DNA of 64,000 bases from Colletotrichum lupini (GCF_023278565.1 NC_064675.1:5890001-5954000), one strand, 5' to 3'; shown: positions 35,222 to 48,177, numbered from the stretch's first letter. Numbers and translations: made by a program. The notes: generated by a model not told the origin, from the letters alone.

Positions 35222-35802
35222 GAAAAGCCAAAAAGAAGAAGTGCGGCTCTCGAAGGAGGGGGCTGCGCGAGGTTGGATTTGACGTTAACGTTTATATTTA
35301 TGACAGGCAGGGATGAACCACGGTTTCGGGAATGATTAGTGAACGGCCAATGTAGAATGAATTACAGAATTTGATCAAGCAAGGCTTGTGCGTTGATTGA
35401 CCCTTGGGGTCTATTTTTGCAGCTATAACTATCTGTACCTAGGACTGTTGTTACCTTGGTTGGGATGAAGGAGTGATGTCAGATGTCGTGGGACTGTCTG
35501 TCTTGCTTGGCCCTCGTGGTTTGTATTCCTGGCCACTACAAGACTGTCATGACGGCCTGCCACCTGTTGAATCCCGTCTCCAATCTGGCGCATATTGAGC
35601 GGCGTATCGCATGTAGGTCGATGGCGCAGAGTATAGAGGCCTCATTGCCATGCCTTGCCGTTGCTGCTGCTGGCCCCTGCAGGCTGATCGGCTCCCAGCT
35701 TCTGGCCGCATGAAGAGTGCGCGTCACGAGGGTATCGTCTTGGGTGTTTCGACAACAGTGGTTTGTTGTAATGTTATGTTTCGTCTATAACCTGTCGCCG
35801 TC
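35222..35802. other. Convergent intergenic region
   Basis: This space between the 3' ends of the hydrolase gene (+) and the CRIPT gene (-) contains no supported gene or repeat. Confidence 0.5.
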
Positions 35803-36165
35803 TCACTTCAACGTGAACTTTTGTCCCGCGATCGACGGGGCAGCCCCTTTGGCCTTCTTGTTCGGCTTCCCGCACGAGGCGCACGAGTCGGCTCGGTAGG
35901 CGCACGACTGGCAGAGGGAGTGGCCCTGAGAGACCTTTGTCTTGCACTTCGAGCAGGCGCTGGAGTATTGGGCGTAAGGGTTCTTGGCAGCTTTGGAGAG
36001 GAGCTTGCTCTTGCCGATGCCGGTCGTGCCCAGCGTAGCGGACTTGGTGGCGGAGGAAGACGAGGACGAGGAGGAGCCGTGGTAGATTTCGCTCTTCTTT
36101 TTGACAGAGGGCGTCGCGAGGGTCGTGGAGCCCTTGCCGAGCTTTTGGCACTTTGTGCAGACCAT
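35803..36165 (-). CDS. CRIPT family zinc-ribbon protein
   Basis: A single exon encodes 120 residues. The N-terminus MVCTKCQKLG and the C-terminal block with paired Cys (CSKC, CQSC, CASC) followed by CGKPNKK define the CRIPT family. A run of eight Ser at about residues 31-38 is a local peculiarity. Human CRIPT was first described as a PDZ-binding synaptic protein and has since been tied to spliceosome function; the ancestral role in fungi is probably nuclear and splicing-related, but that is inference. The length and Cys spacing match family members closely. The gene is divergent from the flippase gene across a 2.5-kb region. Confidence 0.95.
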   Translation of the reverse strand: MVCTKCQKLGKGSTTLATPSVKKKSEIYHGSSSSSSSSATKSATLGTTGIGKSKLLSKAAKNPYAQYSSACSKCKTKVSQGHSLCQSCAYRADSCASCGKPNKKAKGAAPSIAGQKFTLK

Positions 36166-38624
36166 TTTCGGGGATGGGTTTAGATTCGGTGGATAGGTCT
36201 ATCGTCGGTTGTGTTGAAGTCGCAATTACTAGAGGTTGTTCTGATGATGGTTGAGGGACTGGCAGAGAGGGACGAGTGGCTGGTGTCGCAAGTGATAAGG
36301 CTGAGATAAGATATGATAACAAATGTGGCTGGAAAGGACGGCAGCTGGAAGTGACGCAACGTCGCAGGGCGGCGAGTTTGCTGGTCGGTGCTGAAGACTG
36401 AAGTTTCCCCGGTGGGTCCGTCCAGATTCGTGTGGGTCCAGCACCGGGCCGGGCTAGAATTGGAATGTCTGCCCTGGAGAATGAGTGGATGACATTGGAC
36501 GTTTCGATTGTCTGGACCTCTGACTCTGGGACCGTTGGCCCAGCACACGCGGTAGCCACAATAGGGGGCACTTTGTTGTCGAGTTGTTTCCTCGCTATAC
36601 GCATACGGGGACCCCAGCCACTTTTGCAATTGAAAATGGATCTTATTTTGATCAAGTTCTTCAGCATCTTGGAGAATGCCGGGGGTTACTGGGGTGAAAA
36701 AATATGCCGTGGTTGGGTCAAATTTCGTCTGTTCACTTGGGATGAGCGAGAGTATCCGTACAGAGCATTTTCGTACTCCACAGCTAATCACAGATCATCG
36801 GGGGGAAACGACTCTGAAGAGGTACATGGCCAAGGGGAAACAGGTTCTGTCATCGAACGGGAGATGATGCTTAACTCCTACCCTGATCAAAACCTTGCTC
36901 AATAGCCTGGGCATTGCTGCTTTGTCTCCATCGTCTGTCCTCGTGTATTGGTCTATTGACCATTTTACACGCTGGTCCTGGCGTTGGCTAGGCAGTCGTC
37001 GGGGCCCTTGGGGTCTGAGCGGGCATACAGATGCAGATACTCTGTGCCCTATGACTTACCTATCCGTACGAACATTGAGCAGAGGCGGACTCTGAAGTTG
37101 GCTCGTGTCAGAGCAGGCTAAATGTGACGGGTCCCGAGATTCCGTGCGAGACGTCCGTCCGCCCCTTACGTCTCGATTGAAGGTTCGATTGGCGACTGTG
37201 TCTAGTGTTGAGGGGAAAACGCAGGCAGGCTGCAGGCTGACTGACCGAGAGTGGCGTAGCGGGCATTCCTGCCGACATTCACCAACTTCGCCCTGTCGTC
37301 GTAGGTTGGTGTGTGTGGCTGGAGGCCGACGCAGCTCTTTAAACTTCTCGCTGCTGCTGTCAGCTTGTGGTCTCGCATCCGGTACGAAGAGAGGCAGAGA
37401 CAGAGAGAGGATCAGGACGTGGAGGAAGAGATGCAGCACATGCAGCCAACACTGGGCCCAGCTGGTCAAACGTCCTCCCAAAGATTCAGAATAGCAACAG
37501 GCCCACACGTGCCCCCGTCTGGTGGAGCTGCGGTCCCAAAACCAAGTCCACCCAATCCCATTGCCCAGTTGTAGTCTCACAGCAAAATAGCCCAGGAAAG
37601 TACGGAGAACGAGGATACCTGTCGCATCTGCCTGAGGAAGCTGCCAGCTGTGAGCAGACGTTAGAGGCCAGCCAAGTACCTTGGTACCGCAAGCAAGGCG
37701 CCTGGGTTCAAGCCAACGAGACCCTTTCGACCCTTCCCCGTCCCGGCCATTGAGGTTTGGTGTCTTCAATCTGCACTGTTTGACGCTGCTACTGCTACCC
37801 TGCGCCTCCCCGAAAAACCCACGCTACCAACCTTACAAGTTACGCCCAGTCTAACGCCTTGCTGCTAAGTACTTGCTGCTGCTGCTGCTGCGTCTTTAGC
37901 TTCCAGTCTCATCCGGTCGGCTCCCTTGCGCTGTCTCCCGAGTTCCCCCCAATTCAACCCCATTCAAGCACCACCAATACCTCAAACACGACTTTCCGCA
38001 GATCCCACCCTTTCCGCGGACGACACCTCACATCACCTTACTTCTTAGCCTCTCGACAGTCTAAAAGACGTCCTCTCCTGTTGTGAAATTTTTCGACCGT
38101 TGCAAGCCAATCATAGCGACTGCGTTGCTTTGCCTCCTGAGCCACTGCCACCGGGGACCGTCTTTCGGTCACTAGGTACCTACTCTCGTCTTCGCCTGGC
38201 GACCAACTACCTACGGTACACTTGCGCACTCAGCCCGTTGACGTAGCGCAAGCCGGACCACTGTGTAATCCTAATCCTGCGCCAGAAAGAGGCTGTGCTG
38301 CAACAAATACGGACTGCTGGGCCACTTCTTTTTTTCCCACCACATCAGCTACCCTCAGCAAACGCCCAGCTGCGGCATCGCTTTCATTGCCGATTGTCGT
38401 TGTCGTCGTCGTCGCCTCTAGCTACACTGCTCCCGCCGATACGAATCTCCATCATCCACCGATTAGGCTGCCAAATCGTCCGCGACCACACCCTCTCGAC
38501 TGCATCGCTTCTTCCCTTCATGTGTCCGGAAACACGACGATAATCCAATCACCTCGAAATTCGCATGTTGGCCATTCTGACACTTGCAAATTGATCGCCC
38601 AGCAACGCTACCAGCCTTCCCGGC
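36166..38624. promoter_or_regulatory. Long divergent intergenic region, CRIPT / flippase
   Basis: No gene is supported in 2.46 kb. From about 37,750 on, the plus strand is CT- and CAC-rich, as expected for the flippase leader. It contains CTG repeats at 37874-37891, GTC repeats at 38398-38412, and GGTACC motifs near 37676-37686 and 38174-38182. Several open frames at 36.4-37.7 kb run on both strands at once and look like chance GC-rich frames. Confidence 0.5.
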
Positions 38625-41600
38625 ATGACTGGACGACCTACGGGTGGTCCTCCAGGAGGACCCTCGAATAACGACCTACTACTAGACTTGGACAGCGAGC
38701 AACCGACCTACAATGCCGGACAGCGATCGAATATGAACGACGACGACCTTTTACGCTCCTACAACCACGATCAAGACCAGGCCCAGGGCCGACCCTCCGT
38801 TTCGTACGATGACTTTGTAGGCGGCGGCGGTGGAGGAGGGGGAGGGAATCACACACAGCAACCCTCAGCATTGAGACCGTTACCTGGAGGCCCTCAATCG
38901 CCTGGTGTCTCTGGCGGCGCATCTTCCGGCCCATACATGCAGAGACACTACAGTCAAACATCAGAACTAAACAATTACCAGCGATACGCCGACGACTTTG
39001 ACGACTACTCGGCCGAAGGCGAATCGTACTACCAACAAGGCGGCGCCGCGACGAGTACGAACAATGTCGGTGACCCCTCCGCGAGGTCCAATGCTCGGAA
39101 CCGTAACAGCGTCCTGAGTTTGGGTGGAGGCTTCTTTGGCCGCATGAAAAATAAGCTTGGGATGGGCCAAGGTTACTCGGAGATGGACTTGCCCTTGACG
39201 GAGGCTGGCGGCAACGGACGGACAGACTCTGGCATCGATGCGCAAGCCAAGGGGGGCAAGAAGTTCGACATGGGTAACTTCAAGTTTGGATTCGGAGGAA
39301 AGAAGCCGGACCCTTCGACACTGGGTCCCAGATTGATCCATCTCAACAACCCGCCCGCAAACGCAGCGAACAAGTACGTCGACAACCACATCTCGACGGC
39401 CAAGTACAATGTCGCAACCTTCCTCCCGAAATTCCTCTTCGAACAGTTTTCAAAGTTTGCCAACATCTTCTTCTTGTTCACGGCTGCGCTGCAGCAAATC
39501 CCCAACCTCTCGCCTACTAACAGATACACTACCATCATTCCGCTCTTCATCGTCATGATGGTGTCGGCAGGCAAGGAACTGGTGGAGGACTACCGAAGAA
39601 AACAAGCCGATCACCAGTTGAACACGTCCAAGGCCCGCATCCTACGCGGAACCGCCTTCCAGGAGTCCAAGTGGATCAATGTTGCGGTCGGAGACATTAT
39701 CCGCGTCGAATCTGAAGAGCCCTTCCCTGCCGATCTGGTCCTCCTTGCAAGTTCCGAGCCCGAGGGACTTTGCTACATCGAAACAGCCAACCTCGACGGA
39801 GAAACAAACTTGAAGATCAAGCAGGCGTTACCTGAGACGTGTACGATGGTCAGCTCCAGCGATCTGAGCCGACTCGGAGGAAGAATCAAGTCCGAACAGC
39901 CCAACAGCAGTCTGTACACATATGAGGCCACCCTGACAATGCAGGCTGGTGGTGGTGAAAAAGAGCTGCCCCTCAACCCCGAGCAGCTTCTGCTTCGAGG
40001 TGCCACTCTTCGTAATACGCCCTGGATCCATGGTGTGGTTGTCTTCACTGGGCACGAGACAAAGCTCATGCGTAACGCCACTGCTGCACCCATCAAACGC
40101 ACAAAGGTCGAGAAGAAGCTGAACATTCTTGTTCTCGTGCTGGTCGGTATCCTCCTTGTGCTTAGCGTCATTTGCACAGTAGGCGATCTTGTTCAGCGCA
40201 AGGTTGAGGGCCAAGCTCTCCAGTACCTGATGCTTGACTCTACCGGATCAGCAAACGACATCATCAAGACCTTCTTCAAGGACATGGTCACATACTGGGT
40301 TTTGTTCTCCTCCCTTGTGCCCATCTCCCTGTTCGTCACGCTGGAAATGGTCAAGTACTGGCACGGAATCCTCATCAACGATGATCTCGACATCTACTAT
40401 GACAGAACGGACACGCCGGCAAACTGCAGAACATCGAGTCTGGTCGAAGAACTGGGCATGGTTGAATATGTCTTCTCCGACAAGACGGGCACCTTGACTT
40501 GCAATATGATGGAATTTAAGCAGGCTTCGATTGGCGGTATTCAATATGCCGAAGATGTTCCTGAGGACCTCAGGGCGACAATTCAGGATGGTGTTGAGGT
40601 CGGAATCCACGATTATAAGAGATTGGCGGAGAACCTTAAGAGCCACGAAACGGCTCCCGTGATTGATCATTTTCTGGCGTTACTGGCTACCTGTCACACA
40701 GTCATTCCCGAGAGGAGCGAGGAAAAGGGCGGCAAAATCAAGTATCAAGCCGCCTCACCCGATGAGGGTGCGCTTGTCGAGGGCGCGGCTGAGCTCGGCT
40801 ACGTCTTCACCGATCGCAAGCCGAGGTCTGTCTTCATCGAAGCTGGAGGACGTGAGCTCGAGTATGAGCTCTTGGCCGTTTGCGAGTTCAACTCTACCCG
40901 AAAGCGCATGTCGACTATTTATCGATGCCCCGACGGAAAGGTCCGCGTATACTGCAAAGGTGCCGATACTGTTATTCTCGAGCGCCTGAACGATCAGAAC
41001 CCCCACGTCGAAGCCACCCTGCGTCACCTGGAAGAGTACGCTTCTGAAGGTCTCCGAACGCTTTGCCTTGCCATGCGTGAAGTTCCCGAGCAGGAGTTCC
41101 AGGAATGGTTCCAGGTCTTTGAAAAGGCCGGCATGACCGTTGGCGGCAACCGTGCCGACGAGCTGGACAAGGCAGCAGAACTCATTGAGCACGACTTTTA
41201 CCTCCTTGGAGCGACTGCTATTGAAGATCGCCTTCAGGATGGTGTTCCCGAGACCATTCATACACTTCAGCAGGCCGGCATCAAAGTGTGGGTTCTGACG
41301 GGCGATCGTCAGGAGACTGCTATCAACATTGGAATGAGTTGCAAGCTGCTTAGCGAGGATATGATGCTCTTGATTGTGAACGAGGAAAGCGCCGAAGCAA
41401 CTCGCGACAACATACAAAAGAAGCTCGAAGCTATTCGCACTCAAGGAGATGGGACGATTGAAACGGAAACTCTCGCACTCGTCATCGATGGTAAGTCTTT
41501 GACTTACGCCTTGGAGAAGGACCTCGAGAAGCAATTCCTTGACCTCGCCATCATGTGCAAGGCCGTCATTTGCTGCCGTGTCTCTCCCCTTCAAAAGGCT

Positions 41601-42843
41601 CTTGTGGTCAAGTTGGTCAAGAAGTATCAAAAGGAGGCCATCTCGCTGGCCATTGGTGACGGTGCCAACGATGTGTCCATGATTCAAGCTGCCCATATCG
41701 GTGTGGGCATTAGCGGTATGGAAGGTCTACAGGCCGCCCGAAGCGCCGACGTATCCATCGGCCAGTTCCGGTATCTCAGAAAGCTACTACTCGTTCACGG
41801 TGCTTGGAGCTACCAGCGTGTTGCCAAGACCATTCTGTTCTCTTTCTACAAGAACATCACCTTGTACATGACGCAGTTTTGGGTAAGTCTATTGATGGAT
41901 GGATTGCGGACTTTAGATTGCTAACTTGACCAGTACACTTTCCAAAATGTCTTCTCTGGAGCCGTCATTTACGAGTCTTGGACGCTTTCGTTCTACAACG
42001 TCTTTTACACCGTCCTTCCTCCTCTCGCTCTGGGTATCCTTGACCAATTCATTTCCGCCAGACTCCTCGACCGCTACCCGCAATTGTACAACATGGGTCA
42101 GCAAAATCAGTTTTTCAAGATCAAGGTCTTTGCCGAGTGGGTTGCCAACGCTGTGTATCACTCCATCATCCTCTACGTCTTTGGCCAACTCATCTGGTAT
42201 GGTGAACTCATCCAAGGCGATGGACAAATAGCCGGTCACTGGGTCTGGGGCACGGCCATGTACGCTGCGGTCCTGCTCACCGTTCTCGGCAAGGCGGCTC
42301 TGATCACGAACAACTGGACCAAGTACCACGTCATGGCCATTCCTGGCAGTATGCTCTTCTGGTGGGGCTTCATCGCTCTGTACGGCACCGTCGCCCCCAT
42401 GATCCCCTTCTCCGCCGAGTACCACGGTGTCATTCCCAAGCTGTACAGCAGCCCCGTCTTCTGGTTGCAGACTTTTGCGCTCGCGATTATGTGTCTTATG
42501 CGCGATTTTGCCTGGAAGTTTGCCAAGCGCATGTACATGCCGCAGACATACCATCACATTCAGGAGATTCAGAAGTACAACATCCAAGATTATAGACCAA
42601 GGTACGTTGCTCCCTAAAACTTACAGCCCTCTCTAGCGACAGCTCACTAATCCATCCATCAGAATGGAGCAATTCCAAAAGGCAATTCGCAAGGTGCGAC
42701 AAGTGCAGCGCATGCGTAAGCAGCGCGGTTACGCATTCTCCCAAGCAGATGAGAGTCAATCGAGAGTGCTTCAGGCATACGACACGACGCAGCACCGTGG
42801 ACGGCACGGTGAGATGGCCAGTTCGAGACCCCAAGGCAGGTAG
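38625..42843 (+). CDS. P4-ATPase phospholipid flippase (Drs2-like)
   Basis: Exons 38625-41882, 41934-42601 and 42663-42843 give 1368 residues, usual for Drs2. The first 220 residues are disordered and Gly/Ser-rich. The flippase core shows LDGETNLK (actuator domain, near 389-396), PISL in transmembrane segment 4, the phosphorylated Asp D619 in SDKTGTLT, KGADTVILERL (nucleotide binding) and GDGANDVSMIQ. About ten membrane spans are expected, the last ones in exon 2. Drs2-type pumps move phosphatidylserine to the cytosolic leaflet of Golgi and endosomal membranes and drive vesicle budding, usually with a Cdc50 partner not present here. The basic C-terminal tail (RKVRQVQRMRKQRGYAFSQ) resembles the Drs2 autoregulatory tail, which supports Drs2 over other P4 classes. 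Confidence 0.96.
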
Positions 42844-44153
42844 TCAACACACTGCCAAATGTCTCAAGAAAAGAGGGGCCAAAGACGCATAGCCCATGAT
42901 TATTACGACTCGAAAGGGGGTTGGCTGCGTTGAATTTTGATTCCTTGGGGGTGATGATTCCCATACGAAATGGTAATGCAACGGAAGCGACGACAGCACG
43001 ATGTAAAGTTTTGTGTCTTTTTTTACTATTATTATATACATGGTCGGGAACCTCCTCGTCATCCGAGGAGGAACATCATCCCACGGGCTGGCGTTTATTT
43101 TCAAGCTATTCAATGGCTTTTGTTTGTGTAACTACTTCGCGTAGGGGCTTTTTATCTTCTCTTCCTCTTCTTTTTCGACGAAAAAACCCAAACATTGGAC
43201 GGTCACGTCGCAGGGGGGCGATGATGATGTTGGGGGAGAGGTATGTGGCGAGGAGGCTGGTTGGCAGGCAGTTGATACGAAGCAAAAAGAAAACAACCTC
43301 ATGTCACATGATGCGGCAGGTCCGAGATGGAAAGAAGGGGAGAGGAATTTCACGTGGGAGTTGAGAAGACTCACAGCAATTAGGCAGAACGTGTGAAGTG
43401 CAACATTTCTCGGGAGACAAGGTCCATGGATTGGAGGGGCGGGGGAATAGGAGAAACCCTCGAGAATAAAGAGTTGCTGATTTGTGAAGAGTTTCCTTGA
43501 CTGTTATTGCTGTGCAAACCCGGGATTCCTATCTGTTTCTTGTCCCTTTTCTCCTCTCCCAAATGTCCAATCCCGGCTTCTTTGGGGTTGGCCGGCTTTA
43601 TTTATGTCTGGTTGTTGGGGTCTTCGCGCATGCTGGGTTGTACTCTCGACATCGCCCGCAGCTATCAATGTCCTTGATCTCCTCAATGGCAATGCACCTT
43701 AGAACAACTCCACTCCTGGCAGCGGCTGACTGGATGCTTGCTTCGACTGCGAAATAAGGTCTATACTAAGTACCTTAGCTGAGCTAAAACGGCCAGGAGA
43801 AGCAGGTGTGTCTCAATTGATCGGAGCTAATTTCAGCCTTCGGAGGGAATCAAATCTCGACTTGAGTGCAGCCGGTTACTGCATACACCCACTGTACTTG
43901 AATGTAGGTACGCATAGAAGCAGCCATGGCTCACCCTGGCCAAATAACTGGCATAAGGCTCTGGATCACCGATACCGATGCTTCCCATCCGCTTTAGCCT
44001 GGTCGTAAGAATACTTTATAAGCAGGCATACATTCATCAATTTGAGAGTACTGTTACGCAAGCCGCTCAATCGGTTGAACCAACTTGTCTCGCAGTATCT
44101 TGTCTCCTCATCCATGGTCAGACTGTATCCCCGACCTCGAAGTTGGCGGTGCG
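42844..44153. other. Intergenic region
   Basis: It contains the 3' flank of the flippase gene and the promoter of the DUF6601 gene. Nothing recognisable as a gene. A short AAGTACCTTAGCTGAGC stretch lies near 43768. Confidence 0.5.
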
Positions 44154-45131
44154 ATGGCCCAAACGCTGCATGCAACTGCACCACCACCCAAATCTCCCGT
44201 ACCCGTCTCGCGAGACACCGCCCTTCGTCTTTCGATAAACACCACTCTGCCCCCCATCTTCCGGAACGATGACCGACTAGTCAATGCCAGAGAAAGCGTC
44301 ACTTTATTCCTCGAGACCGACCTGCAAACCCCGAGGTTGGAGAAGATGTACCCATACCTGTGGCTCGCGGGGCTTCTCCGAGCGGCGCGTCCACTTCATC
44401 GCCAAAAGGTAGTCGGGCGGAACATTTGCGTGACCGAGAACCCCGAGGAGCATATGACGTGGCACGAGACGACCATCTTTATCAAGCCCTTACCTGACTA
44501 CTTTTTCGATCACTCCTTGTGGCGAGAGACAATCTGTGGAGATGAGGCGCTATATAAGAGTGCTTGCGGGTTGCTGCTCTCATACGTATGGCTCGTCAGC
44601 TACCGCAGCGATCTGCGAATCGCACACGAGATGGGTTTACTGCCTTCTTGCATAACATGGGAAGATTGGAAAAACATGGTGCTCGAATTCTCCAACAAAA
44701 ACGACTTCCAAACGCGGAGCTGGGTGAGCCGTCGTTACGAATATGGCGAACTCCGCCTGTCCCGCCTCAACACGCTCTCCCGCTTGGGCGCAGCTGGGTT
44801 CTCGGCGAGGAACTTTGTGTACGGCTATATTTCGGGTTCGAAGCAGTACACCACGTTTTTCGAGCGCAACTTTGGCTGGCTCTTGGTGGTTTTCATCTAC
44901 ATCACGGTCATTCTGTCGGCCTTGCAAGTGGCCCTGGCAACTGAGAGGCTGGGGTCGGATGGGAAGTTTCAAGCATTTTCATACGGTGTTGCTCTCATGT
45001 CACTCGGATTCGTTGCAGCGGCGATTGCAATTGTGTTGATTGTGTGGTCGAGTCTTTTTGTTTTCTATCTTCTGTCAACGCTTCAGTATCACAAAAAAGT
45101 GACGGCTGGGCGGGAAAATACAGTAGAATGA
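44154..45131 (+). CDS. DUF6601-type fungal membrane protein
   Basis: A single exon of 325 residues starting MAQTLHATAPPPKSP. The region NDDRLVNARESVTLFLETDL through LWLAGLLRAARPLHRQ is typical of a fungus-only family I recall as DUF6601; it has no known activity. Two hydrophobic segments near the C-terminus (WLLVVFIYITVILSALQVALA and a longer one about 278-305) predict a two-span membrane anchor with a large N-terminal cytosolic part. The upstream frame is open without an ATG, so 44154 is taken as start. Such genes often occur in variable parts of ascomycete genomes, and this one lies at the start of the more accessory stretch of the window. Function unknown. Confidence 0.8.
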   Translation: MAQTLHATAPPPKSPVPVSRDTALRLSINTTLPPIFRNDDRLVNARESVTLFLETDLQTPRLEKMYPYLWLAGLLRAARPLHRQKVVGRNICVTENPEEHMTWHETTIFIKPLPDYFFDHSLWRETICGDEALYKSACGLLLSYVWLVSYRSDLRIAHEMGLLPSCITWEDWKNMVLEFSNKNDFQTRSWVSRRYEYGELRLSRLNTLSRLGAAGFSARNFVYGYISGSKQYTTFFERNFGWLLVVFIYITVILSALQVALATERLGSDGKFQAFSYGVALMSLGFVAAAIAIVLIVWSSLFVFYLLSTLQYHKKVTAGRENTVE

Positions 45132-45722
45132 TATCAAGGCAGTCTGCTTATGGTGGCGCTCTTTAGACCTTTATCAAATGCAGTGGATCAATCATTGAGA
45201 GAGAGGATTATCAATAGCATTAATTTGACAGTTGACTCATGATCTATTCTTCCCCTGAGGTATTAACCCGATTCTCTGGATAAGTCGGTCGAGCCCACTC
45301 GCCAGCCTGATCCTCCACATCTCCTATCACAGCCGAGACAAAGTAATGTGGCGCAGCCTGCATAGTCCGTTCAAAATGATCGATTCGGGTCTATGGCGCC
45401 TACGTATGCCTGCCCTCGCATCAATGTGCGAGTTGATGGCTTCACTACAAGCAGCCAAGATCAGTGGCTTAGAAGTGTTCCGATTTTCAGCCCCAACTGG
45501 CCGCTGTCTTGGTTCATTGGCTACCATATCACGCCTGATCCAGCCGCAACTTCATAAAAAAGGTTGGTCAGTATCTGTAATTCCCTTGTGTGTTCCCTCT
45601 TTCCCTCCTACCTTCTGTCCTAGGATCTACTTTCTTGATCGACTTCCTAAGCACAGACAACGATTCAATTTGACGCTGTCAAAGATCATCAGAAACAGAA
45701 ACGGAGCAGTTCTTCTCGAAAG
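45132..45722. other. Intergenic region
   Basis: This is the promoter of the SesB-like gene and 3' flank of the DUF6601 gene. A plus-strand frame at 45346-45735 overlaps the next start but has no recognisable content. Confidence 0.5.
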
Positions 45723-47918
45723 ATGGAGCCAGTGAGCTTGCCGCTGTCTTACTTTCTGGCTACACTGGCCATCTTCGCTTTTCTACACTTTTACAAGAGA
45801 CCACGCGGAAACGTACCGGTGCCGTCATTCAATCCCAACAAGACATTTCGCATCCGCGGGGTGCCTCTTACATGGAGCGGCAATGATCTAGAGTTGCACC
45901 TAAGTGAGCTCGATCATCTGAGCAAACCAGTTGTCAAGTCTATCGCTCGCGAGATTCACGGCCGCTCCAACACTGCCACAGTCACTTTCAAAATCCCACC
46001 ATCTCAGTTCCAAGCACACAAGTTGAGTCGTCCACCGTGGCACATCCAGCTACCTGACGTGTCCGTTGAAGGACGCCGTAGCCTCCAAAGTCAATCTATG
46101 ATGATCGACAACGATTTCGAGGGAATGACTACTCTGCACATGCCGTCATCAAAGGGTCACAAGATTGAGTAAGCATCATGTATACCTAATGAAGATATGA
46201 TGCCAACGCTGATTATTTGACAGTGTTGTCGCGATTCCTGGGCTTGGCGGACACGCCTTCGGTTCGTTCAAGGAAAGGGGCGGAAGCCACATGTGGCTAC
46301 GAGACTCTCTTCCATTTCACCTGAGAGAAGCCAAGGACAAGACTCAGATTGCTCGAGTTATAACTTGGGGTTACAATTCTACTCTTGCAGACAGTAAAAG
46401 TATCCAAAAGATAGAAGACCTGGCAAAGAAGCTCCGCAACAGCCTGCTCCCGTTAGCTGGCCCTCCAACTAGACCGATAATTCTAATTGCCCATAGCATG
46501 GGTGGGCTCATCGCGAAGCAGGTTGGTTGAATGAGATGACTCCCTTAAGGTTGCACAGGTTTAACAAGGAATCTAGGCGCTGATTGATATGTTCAAGTCT
46601 GACAACGAACAAGACTCACAGATCGTTCGGGCGGTATATGGTATCGCCTTCTTTGGAGTTCCTCACCTTGGTATGAAGATTGAATCGCTCATCCCCATCG
46701 TTGGATACGGGCCAAACCTTCCCCTTCTTCAGTCGCTAGATCGCCTTGGTTCGCAGATCATAAGTGTTGGCGAGAAGGAATTTCCTGCAGCCCTGGGCGG
46801 AGAAGGCGACTCTGAGATCGTGTACTTCTACGAGACACACGTGTCGCCAACGGCACAGAAGGTGAACGAGTCATCTCCACTGCGCCCTTTGTATCAGCGT
46901 TGACACCAAACAGGACGAAGTCGGAAACTGGAAGATGACTGGAAGACCCAAGCTTCTTGTTGACCAAGAATCGGCAACTCATCGCCGCCGCTGGGAAGGA
47001 GGCCCCCAGCACACGTGTCCCATTGCCCGTGCTCATTCTAACATGGTGAAATTCGGGCCCCATGATGACGAGTACGATAACGTTATTGAAAGGCTCAAAA
47101 TCCTTGCTAGGAACTCACTGGTGGCTCGAGATGAGACGCTCGAAATTGAAAGGGAGCGTGAAAAACAATGGAATAAGCACAATGGTGCTCCAAGACCCCA
47201 CGCCATTCCCTCCAAGAGTTTCTCGAGCCTACACGAGAAAGATCTCGATCAAGACTTTCCAGGGCGCCTACTCTGGTACAGGGAACCCGTGGGGGACAAT
47301 GGCTATCCTCTTGGAACAACCATTGAGCCACACATTGAGAGCCAGAACAGTGTTAAACCGATTGGAGAAACTATTCTGACGTGTCGCCGCATCGTGAACT
47401 TGCAGATTCGTGGGCACATCAAGTGGATAGACCCTGGCCGGTACCGCTCTCGGTGGGTATTTTGGTTCTTTGCAGGCAAGAACTGTCCTAGTTCATCACA
47501 ATCTGTGCCACCCTGCTGGTCCCCCGATGGTTCACCAGAAAATACGATCAGAGAAAGATACTTCCCGGCAGGCTTGATCGAGATGGGTAAACCAATGCCA
47601 GATTCTCCATGGTTTTATCCCTGGAACTTGCGTTGCAGCGCCGGGCGAGCAAGGAGCCCCAATAACTTCCTCGGCCAATTCGTCGATGCTGACATCACTC
47701 CACGGTTTCCTCCCCAACTCTTTCAGGATGGTTACAAAGAGCAAGTCATTGGACCAGGGCTTTGGAATACTTTCAGGAACACTGGCTGGTGCGAGGTGCC
47801 CGGGCCAGAAGTGGAAGTCGGCAGCGATGGTGAGGCGTTCCTGATGGTTTCCAAAGACTTTGAAAGAAAGTGGATTGGAGGGTTTTCGTTTGGAGGTGTC
47901 CGTCTAGATCCTTGTTAA
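45723..47918 (+). CDS. SesB-like alpha/beta hydrolase with unknown C-terminal module
   Basis: Exons 45723-46168, 46224-46521, 46577-46861 and 46914-47918 encode 677 residues. Residues 6-24 are hydrophobic and may anchor the protein. Residues about 35-120 (FRIRGVPLTWSGNDLELHL, EIHGRSNTATVTFKIP) form the RRM-like region common before this hydrolase in fungi. The hydrolase begins DVVAIPGLGGHAFGS, has the nucleophile elbow AHSMGG with S240 and a likely catalytic His at 384 (RAHSNMVKF). This head is the SesB/SERAC1-type domain found at the N-terminus of many fungal NLR immune-like proteins. Here no NACHT follows. Residues about 434-677 are a Trp- and Pro-rich module I do not recognise. The frame is open through all four exons, so this is not an obvious pseudogene. 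Role in allorecognition or defence is inference. Confidence 0.82.
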
Positions 47919-48177
47919 TCCGAAACCTTCAAGTCTCGGATTCATTAGATGCATATCGATATCGTGGCCGAGTACACATAAAACACTCTCTCTTCGACAG
48001 GCAAACAGCCTGGCCGCACCGCGTCAGCTAGATCTAGCTTGCGGCTCAGCGTTTTTCTTGAGCTAGGTAGGATGGTCATCATTATCCTACAACTCATGAA
48101 GAAATATACAAATGTACGTGCAGCAGCGTGATGTGCTATTTAGGAGAAAGGTGACGCTGTCTAGATGTGATACTACT

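Noticed and set aside
36430..37770. Several overlapping open frames of 120-240 codons
   Set aside because: They occupy both strands at once, lack domains and splice logic, and fall in a region with promoter-like composition.
40755..41696. 313-codon antisense frame within the flippase gene
   Set aside because: The plus strand encodes the conserved P-type ATPase core through the same bases; the antisense peptide has no recognisable domain.
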